Source of the DNA: Pedobacter africanus
Lineage (GTDB): Bacteria; Bacteroidota; Bacteroidia; Sphingobacteriales; Sphingobacteriaceae
NCBI RefSeq assembly: GCF_900176535.1
Contig: NZ_FWXT01000004.1
Coordinates: 310,001 to 374,000 of the forward strand
Reading direction: 5' to 3'
Length of the DNA stretch: 64,000 nt
Positions 51,202-61,167 of the stretch are shown one piece after another; the stretch's first letter is position 1, and the number at the start of each line of letters is the position of its first letter. A program made the position numbers and the translations under genes. The notes beneath the pieces were generated by a model. That model was not told where the DNA came from and did not search any database. It worked only from the letters and a program-made list of their open reading frames with translations.

Positions 51202-53487
51202 TTAGTTGAGCACCTGCTTTTGTACAGAATTGCTCAGGTCACCACTCTGGATGTATTCATATTCGAGTGCTTTAAGCACTACCAGGTGTGAAATCCAGTA
51301 GGCAAGTGTGCTTTCAGCCCCCTGGTTTCGGTTTACACCTTGTGGTTGAAGGCCATCCCCGCAACCTTTTGTTTCATGATCAAATAAGGGTAGGTGCAAA
51401 CTGTTTTCTCCTAAAAACCATTGGTAGCACACGTACATCTGTTTGATATAGCTGAGGTCTCGCGTAATTTCGTAGGCCTTAAAATACATGAGCACCATGG
51501 CCATGGTTTCTATAGCCTGCTGGTCATACAAGGCCATTTCATTTTGGTTGTCCCTGTATAGCCAGCCATCATTGCCTACGGGGTTTAAATAGCCGTGTGA
51601 TAGTGTTTTAGTGCTCAGGAACTCCATGGTTTCCAAGGCAATCTCCAATGATTCCTTGTCCCTGCTGCACTGGTAATGCGACAGCATAGCCAGCGGCAAT
51701 ATGCCATTATCGTAGGTCATTTTTTCTTCGAACCAATGCCAGTTTTTCCGCTTGTTTTTACGGTATGCAGCCTTTAGGGGCTCAGCAAGCTGGTCAAACT
51801 GCTCTCTCACATAATCGTCACCCGGATGAGCCTTTAAGTAATTGGACAAGCCAATCATGGTATTCCCTATGCCCCGCAGATGTTGCAGCTTCTGGAAATG
51901 AGGGACTGATTTACTAAACAGTTCGCGTGCGAATTCACGGTAAGAATTATTTGGCGCATTGTTGATCAGATAGCCGAGTGACCATATGGTACGGCCAAAA
52001 GAATCTTCGGAACCCACTTCATCAAGGTATTCCCGGGTAAAACTCAGGAAATTCCTGAAATTTCCGTCATCACATTGCATATATTGAATGTAACTTAGGT
52101 AAACTGGGAGCAGTTCAAGGGCAACTTTGCTTTTATTCTGTTGATAGGCCATAATAGCAAGGATCAAAGCCCTGGCATTGTCATCCACACAATAACCTTC
52201 TTTTAGGTTAGGGATGCCAAATTTAGCATGCTGTACAATACCAGTATCATCTGTGAGCCGCTGCACATGTGCAAGGCTAAAGGACGGCATGGCATCAGGA
52301 TCAATGATCTGTTTGCCTGAACTGTCTTTTTCTGCGAGCGACTTGGTGATCGCTTCATCCAACAGGTCAACAAATACCTGTCCGGTACTTGGCCAGCGCA
52401 AATGGATACCATATTCATAAGCATTTGCTTTAAGGGTATTTAATTTATCCTGATCTTCAAAAAGCTCATTTACTATAGTGGCCAAAGCTTCTGAATCCTT
52501 AAAATCAAACAATCTTCCTCTGTCATCTGCCAATAACTCCTGTGCATGCCAGTAAGGGGTAGATATCACTGCAGCACCGGCACCTATGGCATAGGAAAGC
52601 GTCCCACTGGTGATCTGGGCTTCGTTCAGGTAAGGGGTAATATACATATCGCAGGCCGTAAGATAGTCGAACAGCTGTTCCTCAGATACAAATTTGTTAA
52701 TGAAAATAACGTTCTCTTCTACATTCAGCTTACGTGCAAGTCTTTTCAGGCTGTCGCGATATTCCTCGCCCGAACTGCGGATTACGCCAGGATGGGTAGT
52801 GCCCAGCACCACATACATTACATCCGGATTCTTTTCCACTATTTTAGGCAGCGCCTCAATTACAGTTTCAAGTCCTTTGTTCCTGCTAATCAGTCCGAAA
52901 GTAAACAACACTTTTTTACCCTTGAAAGGCAGAGAACCTTTAACGGGGTTTTCGGTTTTTGGCTCAAGATCAGGAACCCCATGTTCGATCAACTGAATTT
53001 TATTAAAAGGAATACCGTATACACCGGTTAAAAAGCCTACTGCCCGGTGGCTCATCACCACTATCCGCGAAGAATGTTTGGCTATTTCCCTGATGATGGT
53101 GAGTTGCATATAGCTTGGATCTTTCAATACTGTATGTAAAATCGTAATGAGCGGTTTTTGCAGCCGGGCAATCAGCGGGAGGATATAAACCCCATGTTCA
53201 CCACCGTAAATTCCAAACTCATGTTCCATAATGCAGGCATCGACCAAACTGGTGTTAATGTAATCTGCCGCCCTGATGTAATCTTTTTGGTTTTCCTGCC
53301 GGATCCGGTATTTCACTTCTTTTGGGTACTCATATTCGTCTAAATGATCGGAATCATTCATGGCTACAACATAACTGTCATCAGACACAGCCGTTTTATC
53401 ATAACCAATTGCACGAAGCAGGTTGTGGTTAAAGGTAGCAATGCCACATTCACGTGGCGGATAAGTAGAAATATAAGCGATTTTCAT
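51202..53487 (-). CDS. GT4 glycosyltransferase with C-terminal alpha/alpha-toroid domain
   Basis: 761 aa. Residues 1-390 are a GT-B fold family 4 transferase starting KIAYISTYPPRECGIATFNH (nucleotide-sugar loop), with FTFGLISRNKGLETVIEAL and the EX7E-like region near ITPYLNEAQITSGTLSYAIG. From about 400 a helical barrel domain with repeated Trp/Tyr-rich turns (YCVDDNARALILAIMAYQQ, TYDNGILPLAMLSHYQ, YDQQAIETMAMVL) resembles toroid glycosidase-like domains. No signal peptide. Together with the neighbouring GH130 gene it may build a mannose-based polymer that the GH130 enzyme recovers. Confidence 0.87.
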   Translation of the reverse strand: MKIAYISTYPPRECGIATFNHNLLRAIGYDKTAVSDDSYVVAMNDSDHLDEYEYPKEVKYRIRQENQKDYIRAADYINTSLVDACIMEHEFGIYGGEHGVYILPLIARLQKPLITILHTVLKDPSYMQLTIIREIAKHSSRIVVMSHRAVGFLTGVYGIPFNKIQLIEHGVPDLEPKTENPVKGSLPFKGKKVLFTFGLISRNKGLETVIEALPKIVEKNPDVMYVVLGTTHPGVIRSSGEEYRDSLKRLARKLNVEENVIFINKFVSEEQLFDYLTACDMYITPYLNEAQITSGTLSYAIGAGAAVISTPYWHAQELLADDRGRLFDFKDSEALATIVNELFEDQDKLNTLKANAYEYGIHLRWPSTGQVFVDLLDEAITKSLAEKDSSGKQIIDPDAMPSFSLAHVQRLTDDTGIVQHAKFGIPNLKEGYCVDDNARALILAIMAYQQNKSKVALELLPVYLSYIQYMQCDDGNFRNFLSFTREYLDEVGSEDSFGRTIWSLGYLINNAPNNSYREFARELFSKSVPHFQKLQHLRGIGNTMIGLSNYLKAHPGDDYVREQFDQLAEPLKAAYRKNKRKNWHWFEEKMTYDNGILPLAMLSHYQCSRDKESLEIALETMEFLSTKTLSHGYLNPVGNDGWLYRDNQNEMALYDQQAIETMAMVLMYFKAYEITRDLSYIKQMYVCYQWFLGENSLHLPLFDHETKGCGDGLQPQGVNRNQGAESTLAYWISHLVVLKALEYEYIQSGDLSNSVQKQVLN

Positions 53488-53592
53488 ATGTTAAGGAATC
53501 TTTACAGCTATAAGAACAAACTTTAACCGGAATTGTTCTAGATGTGTTGATTTTATTTATGAAAATTCAATAAAAATTAAACAAAAAATAGA

Positions 53593-53623
53593 AAGCCTGC
53601 ATCTTTGTTGAAGATGCAGGCTT
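53593..53623 (-). terminator. Hairpin after clpB
   Basis: 13-bp perfect stem (53593-53605 with 53611-53623, core GCCTGCATC/GATGCAGGC), TGTTG loop. On the minus strand the T-rich tract after it ends clpB transcription. Confidence 0.8.
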
Positions 53624-53642
53624 AAAAACTATGAAATTTTAA

Positions 53643-56237
53643 TTATTTATTATTTAAGAAAACAAATTTGTGGTCAAACATATCCAGTTTGATCTTGCTG
53701 TCCTTATCTATCTTTCCGGCCAGGATTTCCTTAGAGAGTTCGTTCAAAATGCGTTTCTGTATTACACGTTTCAACGGCCTTGCTCCAAATTGCGGATCGT
53801 AACCCAGTTCTGCCAGCCAGTCAAGCGCTTCCGGAGAGGCCTCCAGCTCTACGCCCATTTCGGCAAGCGTATCCTGTACATGTTTAAACTGCAGGCTCAC
53901 AATAGCTCTCAGTTCATTACGGTTCAGCGGCGTAAACATGATCAGTTCATCAATCCGATTTAAAAATTCCGGTCTGATGGTTTGTTTCAGCAACTCAAAC
54001 AGCTCGTTCTTGGTTTTAGCTAATATTTCGTCATGATTTTCCTCGTTTAACGACTTAAAGTTATCCTGTATCAGGTGTGAGCCTATGTTGGAGGTCATGA
54101 TGATAATGGTGTTTTTAAAATTCACCACACGACCCTTGTTGTCCGTTAAGCGGCCGTCGTCCAGTACCTGTAGCAAAATGTTGAATACATCCGGATGTGC
54201 TTTTTCAATCTCATCCAGCAGGACTACCGAATAGGGCTTGCGGCGTACGGCTTCTGTTAACTGCCCACCCTCATCATAGCCAACATATCCTGGAGGGGCA
54301 CCAATTAATCTTGAAACCGCGTGACGTTCCTGATATTCGCTCATATCTATACGCGTCATTGCATTTTCATCGTTGAACAGGAATTCGGCCAGGGCCTTTG
54401 CCAGCTCAGTTTTACCCACTCCTGTCGTACCCAGGAATATAAAAGAACCAATCGGTTTGCGTTTATCTTGCAAGCCTGCCCTTGAGCGGCGGATGGCATC
54501 TGATATAGCTTCTATGGCTTCGTCTTGTCCTGCTACACGTTTGTGCAGTTCCGTTTCCAGGTTCAGCAGTTTTTCCCTTTCGCTCGAGATCAGTTTGGTA
54601 ACCGGTATACCCGTCCATCTGCCAACCACACCTGCAATGTCATCAGCAGTTACCTCTTCCTTCAGCATGCGGCCTTCAGTCTGCTGTGCTTCCAGCTGCG
54701 TTTTCAGCTTTTCAACTTTATCCTGAGCTTCTTTTATTTTACCATATCGTATCTCTGCTACCTTTCCATAATCACCCGCACGTTCGGCCTGATCGGCTTC
54801 GAGCTTGTAATTTTCGATCTGCTCAATTTCGGTATTGATGTTATCCACAAGATCTTTCTCTCCCTGCCATTTTGCTTTGATCTCGTCCCTTTCGGCCGAT
54901 AAGTTGGCAATTTCTTCGGCAAGTGATTTTACTTTCTTGGTATCATTTTCCCTTTTTATGGCTTCGCGTTCAATTTCCAGCTGCATGATCCTTCGGTTCA
55001 GCTCATCTACTTTTTCAGGTACACTGTCCATCTCCAAACGCAGTTTGGAAGCTGCTTCATCCATTAAGTCTATCGCTTTATCCGGTAAAAACCTGTCGGC
55101 AATATAGCGTTGCGACATTTCAACGGCTGCAATAATTGCCTCGTCTTTAATTCTGACCTTATGGTGGGTTTCATACCTTTCCTTCAATCCGCGAAGAATA
55201 GAAATGGCATCCTGCGTATCCGGCTCATCTACCATTACCTTCTGGAAACGGCGTTCCAACGCTTTATCTTTTTCCAGATACTTCTGGTATTCATCTAAAG
55301 TGGTTGCACCAATGGCACGCAGTTCACCGCGGGCAAGGGCAGGTTTAAGGATGTTCGCTGCGTCCATAGCACCTTCACCGCCACCGGCACCTACCAGGGT
55401 GTGGATTTCATCGATGAACAGAATGATATCGCCATCGCTTTGGGTCACCTCTTTAACTACCGCTTTTAAGCGTTCCTCAAATTCACCTTTATATTTTGCA
55501 CCAGCAATAAGTGCACCCATGTCCAGTGAATATACCGTTTTGGTTTTCAGATTGGTAGGCACATCACCTTTGATTATCCTGAAAGCAATGCCTTCGGCTA
55601 TTGCTGTTTTACCAACGCCAGGTTCACCAATCAGGATAGGGTTATTCTTGGTGCGTCTCGACAAAATTTGTATTACCCTCCTGATCTCTTCATCACGCCC
55701 AATGACGGGGTCTAACTTACCCGATTCAGCATATTCATTCAGGTTACGTGCATACTTGTTGAGTGCATTATAAGTAGCCTCGGCATTCTGTCCGGTTACA
55801 TGGTTATCGCCACGCAAAGCGATAATTGCTTTTTTCAGGTCTTTTTCAGTTACACCCTGGTCTTTCAGAAATTTGGATGTATTGTCGTTCACTGAAAGCA
55901 GGCCAAGCAATACATGTTCTACAGACACAAACTCGTCCTTAAATTCTTTCAGGTAAGACTGTGCTTTTTGCAGGGCTGAATTGCTTCCGGACGTTAAATA
56001 GGGGCTACTGCCCGTAACCTTAGGAAATCTTTCAATTTCAGCGTCCAGCTGCTGGTTCAGTACATTCAGGTTTACGTTTAGTTTCTTTAAAACATAAGAA
56101 ACTACATTTTCATCAACAGTCAGCAAACCTTTTAAAAGGTGTGCTGTTTCAATAGCTTGCTGCTGATTGCCCTGAGCTATTTCGGAAGCCTGTTGAATTG
56201 CTTCCTGGGCTTTTATTGTAAAGTTGTTGAAGTTCAT
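53643..56237 (-). CDS. clpB: ATP-dependent chaperone ClpB
   Basis: 864-aa Hsp100 disaggregase. The N-domain (1-145) starts MNFNNFTIKAQEAIQQASEI. NBD1 has Walker A GEPGVGKTAIAEG. The middle coiled-coil insert lies about 400-530. NBD2 has Walker A LGTTGVGKTELAKAL and Walker B VVLLDEIEKAHPDVF. The C-terminus is intact. Length is as expected (about 860). It works with DnaK to resolve aggregates under stress. No clear CIRCE operator or TAnnTTTG element is seen upstream, only a near match. Confidence 0.97.
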   Translation of the reverse strand: MNFNNFTIKAQEAIQQASEIAQGNQQQAIETAHLLKGLLTVDENVVSYVLKKLNVNLNVLNQQLDAEIERFPKVTGSSPYLTSGSNSALQKAQSYLKEFKDEFVSVEHVLLGLLSVNDNTSKFLKDQGVTEKDLKKAIIALRGDNHVTGQNAEATYNALNKYARNLNEYAESGKLDPVIGRDEEIRRVIQILSRRTKNNPILIGEPGVGKTAIAEGIAFRIIKGDVPTNLKTKTVYSLDMGALIAGAKYKGEFEERLKAVVKEVTQSDGDIILFIDEIHTLVGAGGGEGAMDAANILKPALARGELRAIGATTLDEYQKYLEKDKALERRFQKVMVDEPDTQDAISILRGLKERYETHHKVRIKDEAIIAAVEMSQRYIADRFLPDKAIDLMDEAASKLRLEMDSVPEKVDELNRRIMQLEIEREAIKRENDTKKVKSLAEEIANLSAERDEIKAKWQGEKDLVDNINTEIEQIENYKLEADQAERAGDYGKVAEIRYGKIKEAQDKVEKLKTQLEAQQTEGRMLKEEVTADDIAGVVGRWTGIPVTKLISSEREKLLNLETELHKRVAGQDEAIEAISDAIRRSRAGLQDKRKPIGSFIFLGTTGVGKTELAKALAEFLFNDENAMTRIDMSEYQERHAVSRLIGAPPGYVGYDEGGQLTEAVRRKPYSVVLLDEIEKAHPDVFNILLQVLDDGRLTDNKGRVVNFKNTIIIMTSNIGSHLIQDNFKSLNEENHDEILAKTKNELFELLKQTIRPEFLNRIDELIMFTPLNRNELRAIVSLQFKHVQDTLAEMGVELEASPEALDWLAELGYDPQFGARPLKRVIQKRILNELSKEILAGKIDKDSKIKLDMFDHKFVFLNNK

Positions 56238-56590
56238 ATCAGTATTTAAACAAAGTAAATGCCGCCTTGGTTTTTTGATTAAAACCGGAAATTTTGTCGG
56301 GTGTTTATAATTTTTTATGACTAAATTACTGATAGTTAAGCCTTGGTTAAGAAAAAATGTCTGCCTTACAGGCTTTTGAAGATTGGCCGCCTTGTAATCC
56401 GTTTATGCTTACCGCAAACATCATCGGATATGACCTGGCCTCATGGCGCAGTTAGGAAGGATCCACCGGAAATCCGGGTAAAGCACGCTCCAGCTCAATC
56501 TGCTGGTTACTGCTTTAACAAAAACGATAAATTTCTGGTTATCATAAATTATTTTCCGATCTTTAGACTTCCGTTTTTTTAATCCATCCG
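56238..56590. other. 353-bp intergenic region without a convincing gene
   Basis: The only long frames (79 aa on plus, 32 aa beginning MSALQAFEDWPP) do not look conserved. The left part is the clpB leader. The 14-mer CTCATGGCGCAGT within it also occurs in the inverted-repeat region near 9014, which may hint at a shared short element, though the flanks differ. Confidence 0.3.
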
Positions 56591-56935
56591 ATGTTAACCC
56601 CTCTTGAAAATTTCTATTTGCAGCAGGATGAGCCTTTCAGAGGCTGTCTTATGGCATTAAGGGATCTGATATTGAAGCAGGATAGGCAGATAACAGCAGA
56701 ATGGAAGTATAAACTCCCCTTTTTTTATTATCGGGGCAGGATGTTTTGTTACCTCTGGATACATAAAAAACACCTGCAGCCCTATATCGGGATTGTCAAT
56801 GGAAATAAGATCGATCACCCCGATCTGATCGTTGAAAAGCGGGCGAGGATGAAAATTTTATTGGTTGATCCGCAAAAGGACCTCCCCATAGAAAAGATCA
56901 GGCTCATACTGAACAAGGCATTGGCCTTATATTAA
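56591..56935 (+). CDS. DUF1801-domain protein
   Basis: 114-aa small alpha/beta protein. Begins MLTPLENFYLQQDEPFRGCL and contains AEWKYKLPFFYYRGRMFCYL, the W-K-Y/Y-Y core of the DUF1801/YdhG-like fold, which is distantly related to the frataxin/YdhG group. Function unknown. Close to the MFS transporter gene (6-bp gap) and likely co-transcribed. Confidence 0.75.
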   Translation: MLTPLENFYLQQDEPFRGCLMALRDLILKQDRQITAEWKYKLPFFYYRGRMFCYLWIHKKHLQPYIGIVNGNKIDHPDLIVEKRARMKILLVDPQKDLPIEKIRLILNKALALY

Positions 56936-56941
56936 AAGAAG

Positions 56942-58153
56942 ATGAAAGAATTTATCAGATTATACCTGGATGCCTATAAAGGGTTGTCTGCCCCGGCGTG
57001 GATGTTGGCGCTGGTTATGCTCATCAACAGAAGCGGGGCGATGGTCATCCCTTTTTTGGGTGTTTACATGGTTAATCATTTGCATTTTAGTCTGGAAGAC
57101 ACCGGAACGGTATTAAGCTGTTTTGGTGTAGGGGCCGTGGCAGGTTCATTTTTAGGAGGCTGGTTGACCGACAAAGCCGGGCACTTCAAAGTACAGTTGT
57201 ACAGTCTAATCCTTACGGTTCCTATGTTTTTTCTCCTTCCTGAGCTTACTACAGTCTTAAAGCTGGCTATTGGAGTGTTTATGCTGAGCATCATTTCAGA
57301 AACATTCAGGCCTGCAAATTCAGTTTCTATTGCTTACTACGCTAAGCCGGACAATGTCATCCGTTCCTTTTCCTTGAACCGTATGGCCCTGAACCTGGGG
57401 TTTTCTATTGGTCCAGCCCTGGGTGGTTTCCTGGCTGCCGTTTCCTATGCTTTTTTATTTTATGGCAATGCGGTTGCTGCATTTTTATCGGCTTTGATGT
57501 TTTTCCTTTATTTCAGAAACCGCAAGGGGAACGAGAAGAAAGCGCTGAAAGAAGAACCTGTTTTAAATACCGGAGCAGCAGAACGTTCTCCATACCGGGA
57601 TGGCCTTTTTATAACCTTCAGCATCCTGAGTTGCGTGTTTGCCATTTGCTTTTTTCAATTGCTGAATACCCTGCCTTTATATTACCGTACAATTTATAAG
57701 CTGAGCGAAGCGGATATAGGAGTGATCCTGGCTTTTAGCGGTATGGTGGTGTTTTTACTGGAGATGATGCTGGTTCATATTGCAGAGAAAAGAATGACTG
57801 CGAGGGAAGTAATTGTGTCAGGCGTTTTACTTTGTGGACTTTCCTTTCTGATCTTAAATCTGGCCGTTGGTATATGGGTATTGTACCTGGCTATGTTTGT
57901 ATTGTGCATTTCTGAAATTCTGGCCATGCCTTTTATGGCTACGGTAACTTTGCAGCGTTCTTCTTTAAAAAACCGAGGTGCTTATATGGGAATCAATGCC
58001 CTTTCTTTTTCTGCGGCCCATGTGTTTTCACCATTTGTAGGCACAAGGATAGCTGCAGAGTGGGGATTTGAGATTTTGTGGTATGGTACCGCGGTTGTCT
58101 TGCTGCTTACGGGCATAGGCTTTCTGGTGGTTATGAAACGAATGCGGCTATAA
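56942..58153 (+). CDS. MFS transporter
   Basis: 403-aa permease with 12 hydrophobic helices. The TM2-3 loop shows GGWLTDKAGHFKVQ (the MFS motif A-like G-x3-D-K-x-G), with a long charged loop between helices 6 and 7 (NRKGNEKKALKEE). Probably an efflux or sugar/drug MFS; the substrate cannot be inferred. The tail overlaps the convergent heparinase-type gene by 6 bp. Confidence 0.88.
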   Translation: MKEFIRLYLDAYKGLSAPAWMLALVMLINRSGAMVIPFLGVYMVNHLHFSLEDTGTVLSCFGVGAVAGSFLGGWLTDKAGHFKVQLYSLILTVPMFFLLPELTTVLKLAIGVFMLSIISETFRPANSVSIAYYAKPDNVIRSFSLNRMALNLGFSIGPALGGFLAAVSYAFLFYGNAVAAFLSALMFFLYFRNRKGNEKKALKEEPVLNTGAAERSPYRDGLFITFSILSCVFAICFFQLLNTLPLYYRTIYKLSEADIGVILAFSGMVVFLLEMMLVHIAEKRMTAREVIVSGVLLCGLSFLILNLAVGIWVLYLAMFVLCISEILAMPFMATVTLQRSSLKNRGAYMGINALSFSAAHVFSPFVGTRIAAEWGFEILWYGTAVVLLLTGIGFLVVMKRMRL

Positions 58154-60016
58154 TGGCCACTGTTTTAGTGGTTTTACGTTGTTTTCTACTCGTTTTTCGG
58201 ATGCTTGCGGAATAAGCAGTACGGTTAGTGCTTTTACAGATCTTGCAGGCAGAAAGGTTTCAAAACCGATCATTACAGTTCCGGGATTTGGGGCGTCATA
58301 GTCGGTTGTAGGATTGGTAGACCAGGTTTTTAGGTTAACATGGTCAGACCCCAAAACACGAAGAATTAATTTTTTGCCCATTTTTTTGAGTTCAGCCTCA
58401 TTCTTACCTATAATTTTAACCTCTGCAGTAGTCAGCATAGCCCAGCGGACAACCGAAGGTTTGTCATTATTTTCCAGCTCATCCCGGATCACCACGTAGC
58501 TGTTGTTTACCATGGCAATCCCACGGAGGGCTTTGGCGAGGTGGTTTTTATAGACCGAACTGATGTCCAGTACTGCATTTCTATAGGAAGGATCATCAGC
58601 GCAGCTGATAATGGGGGCTGTGCCCTCAACCTGCTGAAATTCATTATTAACACTTAGGGTGTTGTGGAAAAGATTGTTATACCTCAGTACCTGCCATCGC
58701 TGAGAATTTTGCTTCATGTTCCAAAGATCTACGCCCTTGGACTCCAAGGATTCATAACCCTGCATTCCAAAGTCGCTTGCCCAGCGTACGCCATTTGCTT
58801 CCATTACAAAAGAACCTACATCCATGTGTCCGTGATTTAAGGAGGGGCTTCCACCCTTAATGCCTACATACAAGGCATTCGGATCTGTCCATGAGCTACG
58901 CATCATCACAACCGGGTTAACACCTTTTCCCACCCACATATTTTCTTGTGGGGCAGGAATTTTGTTCAATGGAATTCCGCTACCCCAAATGAGCAGGGCA
59001 GGAAGAAGACGGTCGTTGGTGAGCGCATTGGTGTTTTTGTTAAGGTACTTTAGCTCGTTGAACAATAGAGATGGGTTTTTCAGCTTTGCAGCAAACCAGA
59101 ACATGGCTGGGTTGATCTCGGCACTATTGCCTGAATCGAAATAGTTAAAGGGCAGACTTGTGGGACCGGTCATGTTGAGCAAATAGCCCGCAGTTTTTAA
59201 GAAACCAGCTTTTTCTCCCAGACCAAAATCGGTGTGGAATGCTTTTTGGAAAGCGCTGATGAGCATAACATTAAACGTGGTGCCATAGTTCCAGTAGCCA
59301 TATCCCTCGGGGTAAGCACCATCGGGTTCATAAACTTTCATAGGCAGGTTAAGTTTGTCTATGGCCCGGTTAATGATGGCATTGGAGAATTCGGGCTGAT
59401 CTTCGTATAACGCAATTGCAGCAAAGGAAAGGCCGGCATTACAAACCTGGTTCCAGTTGTGCGCTGCAGTAAGCCAGAACATATTGCTGCCGGTTAACAT
59501 TGAAGGCTCAAGACCTTTGGTAAGGAGCGCTGTTTTTATATTAGAGCGGGAATTTATGGGTAAGTCATTGTAAAGCCAGTCGTAGCCAATGGCGAGTGCC
59601 ATGGTCATTTCTGCTACGTCCAGGAAATGAGAGGGGTTCCAGTCTTCAAAAGCAGCGGCGGCAAGCATTTCCTGTTCCGCCCTTTTCAGGTATTTTTCCT
59701 GCCTGGTCATGCGCCAGGCATAGGAGAGGTAAAAGACCCGCTGGAGACAGGTTCTGGATTTATCGAGTAAGCGGCGGCCAATTTTGATTCGCTTTATTGG
59801 CGCCTGCTTTAAAAAACTATCACACTTGGAGAGTATACTTATATGTACTTTTTGTAGTGTGGGATTGGATTTGAGGCTTTGATGGATATTTTCTTCTTCA
59901 TTCTGCAGGAGCAATAGCCTTGGATGGTTTGGAACATTCATTTTACCGACAAGGGTGTTTTGCGCATAAAGGCAAAATGTCAGCAATGAAAGAATCAAGG
60001 TAAAAATTTTTTTCAT
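58148..60016 (-). CDS. Heparinase II/III family polysaccharide lyase
   Basis: 622 aa. Signal peptide 1-19 (ILSLLTFCLYAQ). Alpha/alpha toroid about 40-340 with YLSYAWRMTRQEKYLKRAEQE, AIGYDWLYNDLP, AAHNWNQVCNAGLSFAA (His-Asn, likely catalytic) and GAYPEGYGYWNYGTTF (the Tyr pair). The beta-sandwich half starts near 370 with NHGHMDVGSFVMEANGVRWA (metal and catalytic His) and NNLFHNTLSVN. Most likely degrades a uronate-containing glycan. It is not in a visible polysaccharide-utilisation locus (no SusC/D nearby). Start is the ATG at 60016; the frame extends 21 bp further. Confidence 0.88.
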   Translation of the reverse strand: MKKIFTLILSLLTFCLYAQNTLVGKMNVPNHPRLLLLQNEEENIHQSLKSNPTLQKVHISILSKCDSFLKQAPIKRIKIGRRLLDKSRTCLQRVFYLSYAWRMTRQEKYLKRAEQEMLAAAAFEDWNPSHFLDVAEMTMALAIGYDWLYNDLPINSRSNIKTALLTKGLEPSMLTGSNMFWLTAAHNWNQVCNAGLSFAAIALYEDQPEFSNAIINRAIDKLNLPMKVYEPDGAYPEGYGYWNYGTTFNVMLISAFQKAFHTDFGLGEKAGFLKTAGYLLNMTGPTSLPFNYFDSGNSAEINPAMFWFAAKLKNPSLLFNELKYLNKNTNALTNDRLLPALLIWGSGIPLNKIPAPQENMWVGKGVNPVVMMRSSWTDPNALYVGIKGGSPSLNHGHMDVGSFVMEANGVRWASDFGMQGYESLESKGVDLWNMKQNSQRWQVLRYNNLFHNTLSVNNEFQQVEGTAPIISCADDPSYRNAVLDISSVYKNHLAKALRGIAMVNNSYVVIRDELENNDKPSVVRWAMLTTAEVKIIGKNEAELKKMGKKLILRVLGSDHVNLKTWSTNPTTDYDAPNPGTVMIGFETFLPARSVKALTVLLIPQASEKRVENNVKPLKQWPL

Positions 60017-60042
60017 CTGTGATAAGGTTGCGATCAATATAC

Positions 60043-60082
60043 AAAAAAGCGTGCAGGATAAGATTACCCGGCACGCTTTTTT
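60043..60082. terminator. Terminator between the SRPBCC and heparinase-type genes
   Basis: 12-bp stem AAAAAAGCGTGC (60043-60054) with GCACGCTTTTTT (60071-60082), 16-nt loop. It ends the pyrE-SRPBCC transcript on the minus strand. Confidence 0.82.
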
Positions 60083-60098
60083 ATATGTTAATTTATAC

Positions 60099-60497
60099 TT
60101 ATTTCAGAACTTCTGCTAATCTTTTAGTCTGGTGATCGGCCAGTTTTTGCAGCGGTCCGGCGGCAAGCATTTTCATCATCATGTTCAAGTCTGCGGAAAT
60201 GGTGTGTGTAGCAATAGTGCCTCCATTGCCATTATCGGCTACCGTCCATTTTAATTCCACGTCAAAAGGGGCTTTTTCGGTAGGTACGGCTATTAGTTCA
60301 CGGTTCTCCGTACGGCTTGAAATTTTGATGGCAAGTTTGGCCATGTTTTGTATAGTAAAACTGGCTTCATCTTCGGTAGAAGACCAGTTGTAGATATTTT
60401 CGGGCATGAGTTGCTGGTGATTGTTCAGATCGGCCAGAAAGTCATATACTTTTTCTACAGGCAGGTCTATCGCTGTAGTGCTTTCAATAACTGTCAT
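60099..60497 (-). CDS. SRPBCC (START/Bet v1-like) domain protein
   Basis: 132 aa, all in one helix-grip domain: TVIESTTAIDLPVEKVYDFL (first strand and helix), MPENIYNW, ATHTISADLNMMMKMLAAGP and a final amphipathic helix (LADHQTKRLAEVL). Such domains bind small hydrophobic ligands. Function unknown. It begins 6 bp after the pyrE stop, so it is part of that operon. Confidence 0.8.
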   Translation of the reverse strand: MTVIESTTAIDLPVEKVYDFLADLNNHQQLMPENIYNWSSTEDEASFTIQNMAKLAIKISSRTENRELIAVPTEKAPFDVELKWTVADNGNGGTIATHTISADLNMMMKMLAAGPLQKLADHQTKRLAEVLK

Positions 60498-60503
60498 TTG
60501 CTG

Positions 60504-61163
60504 TTAGGTTAGTTCCTCTAATTCTTTTCCCCATTCGGATGGGTTTCTGCGCCACTTTGTTAAAAGATCTACATCTTTCTGAGCAATGAAGCTATGTTCT
60601 GCTGCGTATTCAATTAAAGTATTGTAATTAGAAAGTGTGGCATAACGACATTTGGCTGCGGCAAAATTTTCGTCGGCCTGATCGAACCCATAGGTAAATA
60701 TGGCTACCAGTCCGGCAACAGATAACCCTGCATTTCTGAGGGCTTCAACAGCCTGAAGGCTGCTTTTACCGGTAGAGATCAGGTCCTCTATAACCACCAC
60801 ACGTTGCCCTTCAATAATTTCACCTTCTATCAGGCTTCCTGTTCCATGTTCTTTGGCTTTCGATCTTACGTAAGCAAATGGCAGGCCCAGTTCCTGAGCT
60901 ACCAGGGCTCCCTGAGGAATACCTGCAGTGGCAACACCTGCGATCAGGTCAACAGATCCGAATTCTTCCTGGATCAGCTGCGAAAGTTTTTGCCTGATGT
61001 ATGTTCTTACCGATGGATGGGATAGGGTGATCCTATTGTCACAATAAATAGGAGATTTCCAACCAGAAGCCCATGTAAACGGGTTGTTTGGTTGTAACTT
61101 TATTGCTTTTATTTGTAATAAAAATTCAGCTACCTTTAATTCAATATCACTTTTATTATACAT
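60504..61163 (-). CDS. pyrE: Orotate phosphoribosyltransferase
   Basis: 219-aa PyrE, which joins orotate and PRPP to OMP in pyrimidine synthesis. The PRPP loop is RVVVIEDLISTGKSS. The catalytic Lys/Glu-rich loop is RSKAKEHGTGSLIEGEI, and the start is FLLQIKAIKLQPNNPFTWASG. Length is usual. A TAATTTTG -7 element (minus, 61168-61175) directly precedes the ATG. Confidence 0.96.
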   Translation of the reverse strand: MYNKSDIELKVAEFLLQIKAIKLQPNNPFTWASGWKSPIYCDNRITLSHPSVRTYIRQKLSQLIQEEFGSVDLIAGVATAGIPQGALVAQELGLPFAYVRSKAKEHGTGSLIEGEIIEGQRVVVIEDLISTGKSSLQAVEALRNAGLSVAGLVAIFTYGFDQADENFAAAKCRYATLSNYNTLIEYAAEHSFIAQKDVDLLTKWRRNPSEWGKELEELT

Positions 61164-61167
61164 AACG

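Noticed and set aside
56343..56582. 79-aa plus-strand frame before the DUF1801 gene
   Set aside because: Unusual amino-acid composition, no homologous motif and no start signal.
58148..60016. Polysaccharide-utilisation locus around the heparinase-type lyase
   Set aside because: No SusC/SusD pair, sulfatase or hybrid two-component system lies nearby.
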